Below, piece after piece: positions 16,575 through 25,052 of a DNA stretch of 64,000 bases. Made by a program: the position numbers and the translations under genes. Origin of the DNA: Accumulibacter sp003538495. GTDB lineage: Bacteria; Pseudomonadota; Gammaproteobacteria; Burkholderiales; Rhodocyclaceae. The notes under the pieces were generated by a model. The model was not told where the DNA came from. It did not search any database and saw only the letters and a list, made by a program, of their open reading frames with translations. The stretch is taken from NCBI RefSeq assembly GCF_029255145.1, contig NZ_JAPUVQ010000148.1:72450-136449 (forward strand). Reading direction: 5' to 3'. The first letter of the stretch is position 1; every line of letters begins with the position of its first letter.

Positions 16575-17129
16575 TCACTGAATGATGAAGGAAGTGAACA
16601 GCACTTCCTTGATCGGCGAGTCACGCTTCTTCCCCTTGCCGGCGGGATCCAGAACGCCGTTCATCTGCTCCTTGATTTCCTCGGCCAAGGCACGCTTGCC
16701 ATTGATGGTGACCAGCTCCGAGGCTTTCTTGCTCGACAGCAGCAGGGTCACGTCGTTGCGCAGCTTCGGCATGTACTGCTTGAGCTGCTCGTCGGTCTGA
16801 CTATCTTCCACTTCGACCGAAAGGATCAATTGCAGGAACTGGTCGCCGGTTTCGGGTACCAGATTGACGGTGAACGCGTCGAGGGCGACATAGATTGGCG
16901 CTGCGTTGCGGTCGGCCTTTTTCTTCTTGACGGGCTTGGCTTTTTCAGCGGGAGAGTCGCCGTGTTCCTCGTCGTACTCCGCGGCTGGTTTCAAGAGCAA
17001 GAAGGCGCCGACGCCACCGACGCCGAGCACCAGCACCAGCACGGCGACGATGATGATCAGCAGCTTCTTGCTGCTTTTCGCTGGCGCAGCATGGCCACTA
17101 TCAGCTCCGGGTTTCGCATCGTTGGCCAT
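16575..17129 (-). CDS. fliL: FliL, basal-body associated stator regulator
   Basis: A 184-residue single-pass protein: a short cytoplasmic tail with KSSKK, a membrane helix at about residues 23-46 (LLIIIVAVLVLVLGVGGVGA), a charged linker (EKAKPVKKKKADRN) and a periplasmic domain with YVALDAFTVNLVPETGDQFL and ending in VLFTSFIIQ, the FliL signature end. FliL surrounds and activates the MotAB stator. It ends 6 bp before the fliM start. Confidence 0.94.
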   Translation of the reverse strand: MANDAKPGADSGHAAPAKSSKKLLIIIVAVLVLVLGVGGVGAFLLLKPAAEYDEEHGDSPAEKAKPVKKKKADRNAAPIYVALDAFTVNLVPETGDQFLQLILSVEVEDSQTDEQLKQYMPKLRNDVTLLLSSKKASELVTINGKRALAEEIKEQMNGVLDPAGKGKKRDSPIKEVLFTSFIIQ

Positions 17130-17209
17130 ACGCCAGCTGTCTCCTGTTTGCTTGTCGGTTGGTTTTGTGTTCGGCGGGCGTGCGCTTCAAGCGACGCACG
17201 CGGTAGCTG

Positions 17210-18292
17210 CTACGCATAGATGTCGATCAGCGCGCTGCCATGCTGCGTGGCGATGGTCTGCGCCAGAAGGCCGCTGGCGAAATCATTGGCAAGTATAGTC
17301 CCATCGACGACCTGGAGGGGTGGGCGATCTGGCTGGTTCTGCCCCTCGCCCGGCTGTCGGAAGGACTCGCTGCCAACACTGACCTGTCCCAGATCGATTC
17401 CCGCGCTGGCGAACATTTCACGCAGGCGTGGGAGAGCCGTCTCGATGGCCCCGCGAACGTCCGCATTGGCCGAGGCGAAGTGGGCATTGGCGCTGTCCTT
17501 GTCGATCCGCAGGGTGATCTCCAGCGATCCCAGCTGCGGCGGATTGAGTGTCAGCTGCGCCAGCTGCTTGTCGTGGCTTGCGAACCACAACAGTTTCTGG
17601 CCAAAATCGCCCGCCCAGGATGGGTCGCGCAACGGTGTCTGCAGGCTCTGCGGGCCGTCCGCAGGCGCTGTCGCGACCGGCTGCTGGGCGTGCGGCGCGG
17701 TAGCGAGAGTGGCCAAACTGCTGGCCGGCGATACCGGCTCCGGGGTCATGGCCTCGGGTCGTTCAAAGCCTCGCCTGGCGACCTCGGCGACGGCAACTTT
17801 TGCCGCCTCGTGGCCAATGTTTGCCGCTTTGCTGGCAGCGTCGAGCGATTGCGCTGTCGACGACCCTCTTTCGTCGGCAGTCCGGGTTTTCAGGTTGAGG
17901 GGATCAGTCGGCAATGCGAGGTTTCCCGGTACGACGATCGGCTCGTTTCGCACCGTCGTCACGGACAGGCCGGGCAGGTCTGGTCCGCCCGCCAGCGGCC
18001 GCTCTGGAATCGTTGACGGACTCGCCAGGGTGCGCTGAGTGGGGTCGAGGGCGGTCAGGAACGGCGCGGCGCTGACCTCCGGGCCGGCCTCGCCGAACGC
18101 TGTCTTGCGGTCGGCAGCTGCATCTTTGTCGGGTGGAGCTTCATTCGCCTTGACTTGCAGGCCGAGCAGCAGGCTGGCGAAGCCCGCGCCGCTGCTCGCC
18201 GCGTCAGCGGCCACCGGCCTGGCGGCGACACTCTCGGGGGAAGCGTCCGGAAGTTGCGGTCTTGGGAAGCTTGAAACGATGGCGATGCTCAT
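17210..18292 (-). CDS. fliK: FliK, hook-length control protein
   Basis: A 360-residue protein if started at the ATG at 18292 (MSIAIVSSFPRPQLPDASPE). Residues up to about 240 are Ala/Pro/Ser-rich and poorly ordered, acting as the measuring part. Residues about 240-330 form the conserved FliK C-terminal domain (QLTLNPPQLGSLEITLRIDK), which flips the export gate specificity through FlhB. Low conservation of the N-terminal part is normal. It sits between fliJ and fliL as expected. Confidence 0.92.
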   Translation of the reverse strand: MSIAIVSSFPRPQLPDASPESVAARPVAADAASSGAGFASLLLGLQVKANEAPPDKDAAADRKTAFGEAGPEVSAAPFLTALDPTQRTLASPSTIPERPLAGGPDLPGLSVTTVRNEPIVVPGNLALPTDPLNLKTRTADERGSSTAQSLDAASKAANIGHEAAKVAVAEVARRGFERPEAMTPEPVSPASSLATLATAPHAQQPVATAPADGPQSLQTPLRDPSWAGDFGQKLLWFASHDKQLAQLTLNPPQLGSLEITLRIDKDSANAHFASANADVRGAIETALPRLREMFASAGIDLGQVSVGSESFRQPGEGQNQPDRPPLQVVDGTILANDFASGLLAQTIATQHGSALIDIYA

Positions 18293-18351
18293 GGTCGACG
18301 CGCTCCGGCAGGTGCTATCGTTGGTCAAGCAAGTAACGTGCCCAAACCACA

Positions 18352-18798
18352 CTAGGGTTCGTGCCCGTCGTCCGTTCGGCGCGCCGCAAGCTCGTCCTGA
18401 GCCTTTTGTTCCTGACGCAGTTCGCGTCTGGCTTCGCTGCTGCGATGGCGTTCAAGGAGTGCGTCGAAGGCCTGCAGTCGAGCCCGTTGCTGCTGCCAGT
18501 TGGCCTGGCCGGCGGCGGTGTGCTGCTGCTGCAGGGCGACCGCCTCGGTCTGCTGCTTGATGGCCTCGTCAAGGCGGTTCAGGAATTCGCGGTAGTTGCG
18601 CCATTCGGCCTGCCGCAATCCGTCTTGTGCCGCTTCCCGGAAGCGCTCGTCGTACTCATCGCGATACTGCTGCAGCATGCCTAGCCTGGTCTTCGCGTCG
18701 CGTTCGCTGGCAATCAGGCGTGCGAGGCCCTGCGTCGCCTGATCGCTGCGATTCTGCATCAGGTCGAGCACGGCTTGCAGGGTGAAGGGTCTTGGCAC
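18352..18798 (-). CDS. fliJ: FliJ, export ATPase stalk protein
   Basis: A 148-residue, almost entirely alpha-helical protein with heptad-rich, Gln/Glu/Arg-rich sequence (QYRDEYDERFREAAQDGLRQ). It inserts into the FliI hexamer like the gamma subunit of F1-ATPase and links it to FlhA. The start is GTG at 18798 with AGG about 7 nt upstream. Identified by coiled-coil character, length and place after fliI. Confidence 0.9.
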   Translation of the reverse strand: MPRPFTLQAVLDLMQNRSDQATQGLARLIASERDAKTRLGMLQQYRDEYDERFREAAQDGLRQAEWRNYREFLNRLDEAIKQQTEAVALQQQHTAAGQANWQQQRARLQAFDALLERHRSSEARRELRQEQKAQDELAARRTDDGHEP

Positions 18799-18868
18799 AG
18801 GGAACCTGGCGGATCAATACTCAATACGCGGTGGGACAAACGGCAACTGCGTTCTGCAGCGTGGCCGC

Positions 18869-20287
18869 TCAGGAGCCTGTGGAAAACAACGCGTGCAGTT
18901 GAGCGACGCTACTGTCGAAGTCGGCGCGTTGGCCCAGGCTCTGCTGCAACAATACTTCGAATTTCGGATAGAAGGCGATGGCCTGGTCGAGTTGCGGGTC
19001 GGAACCAGCAGCGTAGGCGCCGACGCTGATCAGGTCGCGCGAGCGCTGGTAGCGCGAAAAGAGGTTCTTGAATCGCCGAATCTGATCCAGATGCCCGGGG
19101 CTGACCAGGTTGACCATCGCCCGCGAGATCGATTGTTCGATATCGATCGCCGGATAGTGACCAGCGTCGGCCAGCGTCCGCGACAGCACGATATGGCCGT
19201 CAAGGATGGCGCGTGCCGAATCGGCGATCGGGTCCTGCTGGTCGTCGCCCTCGGCGAGCACGGTGTAAAAGCCGGTGATCGAACCGCCCCCGTCCGGGCC
19301 GTTGCCGGCGCGTTCGACCAGTTGCGGCAGGCGGGCGAAGACCGAAGGCGGGTAGCCGCGGGTGACCGGCGGTTCGCCGATGGCCAGCGCAATCTCGCGC
19401 TGCGCCATCGCGTAGCGGGTCAGCGAGTCCATGATCAGCAGCACGTGCTGGCCGCGATCCCGAAAATATTCGGCGATGCAGGTCGCGTAGGCCGCGCCCT
19501 GCAGGCGCATCAACGGGCTGACGTCGGCCGGTGCGGCGACGACCACCGACCGGCGCAGGCCTTCCTCGCCGAGAATCTGTTCGATGAACTCCTTGACTTC
19601 ACGACCGCGCTCGCCGATCAGCCCGACGACGATCACGTCAGCTTCGGTGTAGCGGGCCATCATGCCGAGCAATACGCTCTTGCCGACGCCCGATCCGGCA
19701 AAAAGGCCCATTCGCTGTCCGCGGCCGACACAGAGCAGGGAATTGATGGCGCGCACGCCGACGTCGAGCGCTTGCTCGATCGGTGCTCTCGACATCGGGT
19801 TGACCGGTCGGCTCTGGAGCGGACGAAGCGCTCTTGCGTTCAGCGGCCCAAGCCGGTCGAGCGGGCGACCGGCGCCATCGAGGACGCGGCCGAGCAGTGA
19901 CTCGCCGACCGGCACCAGTTTCGCACGGTCGATCGAGCGTCGGCGTGCGGGCGGCGGCTGATCGATTCGCGGTGGCTGTTTCGGCGTCTCGAGGGCGACC
20001 ACTCGGGCTCCCGGCGGCAGGCCATAGACGTCCTCGGACGGCATCAGGAACAGCCGTTCGCCGTTGAAGCCGACCACCTCTGCTTCGATCGGCGAGCCGC
20101 CAGGAGGCATGATCCGGCATGAACTCCCCAGCGGCAAACGGAGCCCGGTGGCCTCCATCACCAGGCCGTTGATCCGCGTCAGGTGGCCACTCGGCAGCAG
20201 CGAACTGACCTGGCCGGCGGCGTGTCCGCAGGCATCGAGAAAGCGGCACCAGGCAGCGAGGTGCTGGTTGGCTGGGGAGTTACTCAT
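18869..20287 (-). CDS. fliI: FliI, flagellar export ATPase
   Basis: A 472-residue ATPase related to the F1 beta subunit. The Walker A motif GSGVGKS lies at residues 198-204, the Walker B region is HVLLIMDSLTRYAMAQREIA, and EPPVTRGYPPSVFARLPQLV is the type III ATPase signature. The ATG at 20287 overlaps the fliH stop in ATGAGTAA. The frame continues upstream, but that part is antisense-like and Arg-rich. FliI unfolds and feeds export substrates. Confidence 0.96.
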   Translation of the reverse strand: MSNSPANQHLAAWCRFLDACGHAAGQVSSLLPSGHLTRINGLVMEATGLRLPLGSSCRIMPPGGSPIEAEVVGFNGERLFLMPSEDVYGLPPGARVVALETPKQPPRIDQPPPARRRSIDRAKLVPVGESLLGRVLDGAGRPLDRLGPLNARALRPLQSRPVNPMSRAPIEQALDVGVRAINSLLCVGRGQRMGLFAGSGVGKSVLLGMMARYTEADVIVVGLIGERGREVKEFIEQILGEEGLRRSVVVAAPADVSPLMRLQGAAYATCIAEYFRDRGQHVLLIMDSLTRYAMAQREIALAIGEPPVTRGYPPSVFARLPQLVERAGNGPDGGGSITGFYTVLAEGDDQQDPIADSARAILDGHIVLSRTLADAGHYPAIDIEQSISRAMVNLVSPGHLDQIRRFKNLFSRYQRSRDLISVGAYAAGSDPQLDQAIAFYPKFEVLLQQSLGQRADFDSSVAQLHALFSTGS

Positions 20288-21017
20288 CGGCTGCTCCGCC
20301 GGCGTCCGATGGCATGCCCGCGGCGCGGCTCTCGAGCCATTCCTGACTGATGCCGATGCCTTCGATGACCCGGCGCCAGCGCGTCTCGACGGTCGCGTCA
20401 ACCTCGCTGGCGCCCAGTTCGACCCGACATCCGCCTGCTGTCAGTGTGACGTCTTCGACGATGCGCCAGTTGACGTGCGCGAGTTGATCACCCAGCTGGC
20501 TGCGGACCAGGCTGGCGTCGTCGGGATGAACAAACAGCAGAGGCTGTCCATGATGGTGGTGCAGGGCGCTCACCGCTTCTCTGACGACCGGCAACAGCAG
20601 CTCCGGTTGCACGCGCAAACTCTGACGCAAGACCTGGCTGGCGACTTCCATTGCCAGCGTCAGCAGTTGCTCGGCAACGCCCTGGTCGATTTCGGCCAGC
20701 GCTTGCTGCAGGTTGTTCAGCAGTGTCGATACCGCCGTCGCCGAGGCTCGTGCAGCGGCGATCCCCTCCTGGTAGCCGGCGGCAAAGCCCGACTCGTGCG
20801 CCTCGTGATGCATGCGCTCGATTTCTTCGGCGGTGGGCAGGATCACCGCTGCTTCCGGCTGGCTATCGTCCGGCTCGGCCGCGACGTCGACTGGCGCTTC
20901 CGCGGTCGGCGGGTCGGCCGGCCGTGGGTCGGCTGCTGCCTGCTGCTGTTCATCGAAGGCGGCGACCTCCCAGCGTTGGTAGGCGGTCAGCTTCTCCTTT
21001 GGGATCCAGTTGCTCAT
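20280..21017 (-). CDS. fliH: FliH, export ATPase regulator
   Basis: A 245-residue protein. It begins MSNWIPKEKLTAYQRWEVAA, a FliH N-terminus with Trp residues thought to contact FlhA and FliN. An acidic Pro/Ala linker follows, then the helical HESGFAAGYQEGIAAARASA region with GxxxG-type repeats, and the FliH C-terminal domain (LLLPVVREAVSALHHHHGQP). It binds FliI as a 2:1 complex and tethers it to the C ring. Confidence 0.92.
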   Translation of the reverse strand: MSNWIPKEKLTAYQRWEVAAFDEQQQAAADPRPADPPTAEAPVDVAAEPDDSQPEAAVILPTAEEIERMHHEAHESGFAAGYQEGIAAARASATAVSTLLNNLQQALAEIDQGVAEQLLTLAMEVASQVLRQSLRVQPELLLPVVREAVSALHHHHGQPLLFVHPDDASLVRSQLGDQLAHVNWRIVEDVTLTAGGCRVELGASEVDATVETRWRRVIEGIGISQEWLESRAAGMPSDAGGAADE

Positions 21018-21030
21018 GATCGTCGCGGGG

Positions 21031-22029
21031 TCAGACCATTTCCTCGCCACCGGCGCCGCCGAGGACGATCTGGCCCTCGTCGGCCAGGCGGCGGACGATC
21101 TTCAGGATCTCCTTCTGCTCGCCTTCGACTTCCGACAGGCGTACCGGGCCGCGCGAATCGAGGTCTTCGCGCAGCATTTCCGAAGCGCGCTGCGACATGT
21201 TCTTGAAAATCTTCTCGCGCAGCGATTCGGTGGCCCCCTTCATCGCCAGGATCAGCGATTCGGACTGTATTTCGCGCAGCAGGAGCTGGATCGCCCGGTC
21301 ATCAAGGTCAAGGAGATTCTCGAAGACGAACATCTCGTCGAGAATCTTCTGCGCCAGGTCCGGATCGTACTCGCGGATCGAGTCGACCACCGAAGTTTCG
21401 TTGGCGGTGCCCATGAAGTTGAGTATTTCGGCCACCGTCCGTACCCCGCCCATCGCCGACTGCTTGACGCTGGCGGAACCCGAAAGGAGACGCAGCATCA
21501 CGTCATTCAATTCCCTCAAGGCTTCGGGCTGGATGCCTTCGAGCGTTGCGATCCGCAAGACCACGTCGTTGCGCAGCCGCTCCGTAAACTGGTTAAGAAT
21601 GTCACTGGTGTGGTCATGGGCAAGGTGAACGAGAATCGTGGCGATGATCTGGGGGTGCTCGTTCTTGATCAGGTCGGCAACCGTGGGAGCATCCATCCAC
21701 TTGAGCCCTTCGATACCATTGGTGTCGCCGGGTTGCAGGATTCGCGAGATCAGGTTGGACGCCTTGTCGTCACCGAGCGCTTTGGTGAGCACCGAGCGGA
21801 CATAGGCATCGGTATCGACATGTACCGCGGCGGATTGCTCGGCGGTGGTATGGAAGTCGGTGAGCACTTCGTCGACCCGGGTGCGCGGCACCGATCTGAG
21901 CGCTGCCATGGCGTGGCCCAGCTTCTGCACTTCCTTCGGGCCCAGATGCTTGAGTACCTCGGCAGCATAATCCTCACCGAGAGCGATGAGCAGAATGGCG
22001 CTTTTTTCGACGCCGTCGTCAGTGGGCAT
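21031..22029 (-). CDS. fliG: FliG, C-ring torque protein
   Basis: A 332-residue protein. N-terminus: GVEKSAILLIALGEDYAAEV. Middle: KNEHPQIIATILVHLAHDHT, corresponding to the EHPQR-type surface that binds FliM. The C-terminal domain includes MKGATESLREKIFKNMSQRA, the charged helix facing the stator. The ATG at 22029 lies inside the end of fliF (11 bp overlap). The open frame further upstream is a shadow of fliF. Confidence 0.96.
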   Translation of the reverse strand: MPTDDGVEKSAILLIALGEDYAAEVLKHLGPKEVQKLGHAMAALRSVPRTRVDEVLTDFHTTAEQSAAVHVDTDAYVRSVLTKALGDDKASNLISRILQPGDTNGIEGLKWMDAPTVADLIKNEHPQIIATILVHLAHDHTSDILNQFTERLRNDVVLRIATLEGIQPEALRELNDVMLRLLSGSASVKQSAMGGVRTVAEILNFMGTANETSVVDSIREYDPDLAQKILDEMFVFENLLDLDDRAIQLLLREIQSESLILAMKGATESLREKIFKNMSQRASEMLREDLDSRGPVRLSEVEGEQKEILKIVRRLADEGQIVLGGAGGEEMV

Positions 22030-23764
22030 TGGTGCCCATCCATTCCCTGATGATGTTGGCCACGGCCTGTGGGTCCTGCCCGGCCAGCGCGCGCGCGGCG
22101 GCCAGTTTCTTCTCCAGCAGCATCGCGGCGGTGGGCACTTTCTCGTCGCCTTCGCCTTCGCCGCCTTCTGCATCACCGGCAAGGACGTCGATCGTGCCGC
22201 CGACAGTTGCTCCTGCGTCTTCCGGCTCAGGCTGCACGATGGTCTTCAGCAGCGGGCGGACGACGCCAAGCAGCAGGTAGGCGATGATTCCAGCAATCGC
22301 ACCATACTTGATCAGGTCCTTGGCCAGGGTGACCATTTCGGGATCCCGCCATGGCGGCAACTCGTCCGCTTTTTCGACGGCCGTGAACGGCGCGTTGGCC
22401 ACCGAAATGGTGTCGCCGCGGTCCTGCTTGAACCCCATGGCCTCCTTGACGAGATCGCTGATCTGCTTCAGTTCCGCGTCGGGCAGTGGCTTGTTGACCG
22501 CCTTGCCGTCCTTGCCGGCTTCCTTGCGCTGATTGACTACCACCGCACCGGACAAGCGCTTGATGGTCCCGACCGCTTGCTTGACGTGGCGGATGGTCTT
22601 GTCGACCTCGTAGTTGATCGTGGCGTTCTTGCTGGTGCTCAGCGGTTGGCCGACGCTGCCGATTGGCGCCTGCACCCCGGCGGCGTTGATTTGCCCGGGT
22701 ACCGGTTGCCCCGGGGCAGCGACTGCCCCGGCGCCCGCGACCGCAGGCTGGGTCAGTGGGGCGCTGGCCGGCACCGGCGGCTGATTGCTGAGGGCGCCGG
22801 GAACGCCCTGTGCCGTCGGGTTGGTGCTTGCCGTTTCGCTGGTCTGCTGGCTGCGGATGCTGATCTCCGGCGGCGTGGTGTTTGGCCGATGCGTTTCGGC
22901 GGTCTGTTCGCTCTGCGAAAAATCGATCTCGGCAGCGATCTGGACGCGCGCGTTGTCGGGTCCGACGATCGGTGCCAGGATGTCTTCCACCCGCTTGATG
23001 ATGCTCGCCTCGACTTCCTGGATGTACTTCACCTGGGTTGGGTCGAGGCCGGCTTCCATGAGCTTGCTCTTCATTTGCGACAGCAGGGCGCCGCTCTGGT
23101 CGAGCAGGGTGACGCTGCTCGCCGCCAACTGCGGGACGCTGGCGGCGATCAGATTCTGGATGCCGGCGATCTGGGCTGGATCCAGCGAGCGGCCAGGATA
23201 GAGGCGGAGCAGCACCGATGCCGATGGCTTCAGCTCTTCGCGCAGGAAGACGCTGGGCTTCGGAATGGCCAGATGCACGCGCGCCGACTGAATGGCGGCA
23301 ATCGACTGGATGGTTCGCGACAGTTCGCCCTCCAGGCCGCGCTGGTAGTTGACCTGCTCGGCAAACTGGCTGATGCCGAACTTCTGGCTCTCCATCAACT
23401 CAAAGCCGACCGCTCCACCTCGGGGTAGTCCCTGCGAAGCGAGGCGGAGGCGCACATCATGAACCCTGCCGGAGGGAACGAGGATCGCGCCGCCCGAGTC
23501 GCTGAACTGGTAGGGAACATTCATCTGTTCGAGCGCGGCAATGATCGCGCCGCCGTCGCGCTCGCCGAGATTCGAGAAAAGTATCTTGAATTCACCTTGC
23601 CTGAGCATCGTGGCGGCGGCGAAGAGCAGCGCAACGACGGCTGCGAGAGAGACCATCAGCACCACCTTCTGCCGGTCGCTCAAGCGCGCCAGCGCCTCGC
23701 GAACGCGATCGAGCGGACTGTCCGCGCCCGTGGTCTCTGTGGTTTCGGTTCCGGCTGCCGCCAT
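22019..23764 (-). CDS. fliF: FliF, MS-ring protein
   Basis: A 580-residue membrane protein with two transmembrane helices (VVLMVSLAAVVALLFAAATM near residue 40, and GAIAGIIAYLLLGVVRPLLK near residue 480) around a large periplasmic part holding the secretin/YscJ-like ring-building motifs (ALEQMNVPYQFSDSGGAILV). The acidic C-terminal tail is the FliG-binding segment. The ATG at 23764 is chosen over an upstream in-frame ATG lacking similarity. First gene of the fliF-fliR operon. Confidence 0.96.
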   Translation of the reverse strand: MAAAGTETTETTGADSPLDRVREALARLSDRQKVVLMVSLAAVVALLFAAATMLRQGEFKILFSNLGERDGGAIIAALEQMNVPYQFSDSGGAILVPSGRVHDVRLRLASQGLPRGGAVGFELMESQKFGISQFAEQVNYQRGLEGELSRTIQSIAAIQSARVHLAIPKPSVFLREELKPSASVLLRLYPGRSLDPAQIAGIQNLIAASVPQLAASSVTLLDQSGALLSQMKSKLMEAGLDPTQVKYIQEVEASIIKRVEDILAPIVGPDNARVQIAAEIDFSQSEQTAETHRPNTTPPEISIRSQQTSETASTNPTAQGVPGALSNQPPVPASAPLTQPAVAGAGAVAAPGQPVPGQINAAGVQAPIGSVGQPLSTSKNATINYEVDKTIRHVKQAVGTIKRLSGAVVVNQRKEAGKDGKAVNKPLPDAELKQISDLVKEAMGFKQDRGDTISVANAPFTAVEKADELPPWRDPEMVTLAKDLIKYGAIAGIIAYLLLGVVRPLLKTIVQPEPEDAGATVGGTIDVLAGDAEGGEGEGDEKVPTAAMLLEKKLAAARALAGQDPQAVANIIREWMGTNAH

Positions 23765-23867
23765 GCGCGTGGTACGGTGTGGGCCTGCGATCAAGCAGGC
23801 GGAAGGCAAGAAATGATGACAATTACTCTGCTATTGTAGCTGTTAACTGCACGGGACTTCCCATCCG

Positions 23868-25046
23868 ATGAACCAAGTCGTACCAATGCCGGGCCAGGAA
23901 CTCAAGGCGCAGGAACTGCAACGCGCCTTCGACGCCTTCAATCAGGTTTCGCTGGCGCTGACGCGGTCCTACCAGGGGCTTCAGGGTCGCGTCGAATCGC
24001 TGACCGCCGAGTTGGCGGTCGCCAATGGCGAGTTGCGTCGGCAGTTCGAGGAGAAAGAGGCGCTGTCAGAACGCCTTTCCTTGTTGCTCAAGGCCTTGCC
24101 GGCGGGCGTGGTGGTGGTGGACAGCGCGGCCTGCGTCAGCGAGGCGAACCCGGCAGCGGCACAAATGTTCGGCCAGGAGATGGTTGGCGAAGGCTGGCCG
24201 AAACTGGCGCACGCCAGGCTGGTGGCGACCGAGGCGCCGGACGAGTGGCAACTCGATTCGCGACGCTTGTCGATTGTCGAGAGCCCGCTCGATTCGGCGG
24301 GCGGGCGAATCCTGCTGATCCACGACGTCACCGCGGCGCATGGCCTCAAGTCGGATCTGGAGCGTAGTCAACGTCTGGCAGCGATGGGCGAGATGGCCGC
24401 GTCGCTGGCGCACCAGTTGCGCACCCCGCTGGCGGCGGCCTTGCTCTATAGCGCCAACCTGGGCCAGGCGGAAATTGGCGATGCGGCGCGCGTCCGCTTC
24501 GCCAGCAAGGCAACCGCCCAGCTCAAGCGCCTTGAGCGGCTGATTCAGGAGGTGTTGCTGTTTGCGCGCGGTGAGAGCATCGGCCGCGATATCACTCCGG
24601 CCAGGCTGCTTCTGGCCGACGCAGCACAGACCGTCGAACCCTTGTTTGTCGACAAGGGAGTTTCTTTCCGGGTGGCCTGCGATGCCGGCGACGCGACCGT
24701 GACCGGCAGCCGCAAGGCTTTGGTCGGCGCCGTGGTGAATTTGCTCGAGAACGCCCTGCAGGCCTGCGCGGCCAACGGCGAAGTAGCCCTCGCTGCGACT
24801 CTGGTCGGCGGGCAATTGCGAATCGGCGTGCGTGATACCGGTCCCGGCATTGCGCCCGCGATCCAGGAGCGTGTTTTCGAACCGTTCTTCACCACCAGCG
24901 GCTACGGGACAGGGCTCGGTCTGGCGATCGCGCTGGGCGTGGCGCGCGCCCACGGAGGTGGCATGGAGCTCAATTCGATACCAGGCAAAGGGTCCGAATT
25001 CGTGATTGTGCTGCCGGCACAGATGGTGGCAGATCGGGACTATTGA
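23868..25046 (+). CDS. fleS: FleS/FlrB-type sensor histidine kinase
   Basis: A 392-residue cytosolic kinase without membrane helices. Residues about 10-70 form a coiled coil, 70-165 a PAS domain (LPAGVVVVDSAACVSEANPA), then the dimerisation helix MGEMAASLAHQLRTPLAAAL with phospho-acceptor His182, and a HATPase domain with DTGPGIAPAIQERVFEPFFT and GYGTGLGLAIA. It is adjacent to the cognate regulator fleR and to fliE. The pair corresponds to FleSR of Pseudomonas and FlrBC of Vibrio, which switch on middle flagellar genes. Divergent from fliF across a 103 bp gap. Confidence 0.9.
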   Translation: MNQVVPMPGQELKAQELQRAFDAFNQVSLALTRSYQGLQGRVESLTAELAVANGELRRQFEEKEALSERLSLLLKALPAGVVVVDSAACVSEANPAAAQMFGQEMVGEGWPKLAHARLVATEAPDEWQLDSRRLSIVESPLDSAGGRILLIHDVTAAHGLKSDLERSQRLAAMGEMAASLAHQLRTPLAAALLYSANLGQAEIGDAARVRFASKATAQLKRLERLIQEVLLFARGESIGRDITPARLLLADAAQTVEPLFVDKGVSFRVACDAGDATVTGSRKALVGAVVNLLENALQACAANGEVALAATLVGGQLRIGVRDTGPGIAPAIQERVFEPFFTTSGYGTGLGLAIALGVARAHGGGMELNSIPGKGSEFVIVLPAQMVADRDY

Positions 25047-25052
25047 GGAAGT

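Noticed and set aside
23770..23785. Possible sigma-54 promoter for fleSR (TGGTAC, 5 bp, GGGCC)
   Set aside because: GG and GC spacing fits, but the TT of the downstream element is missing; not strong enough to list.
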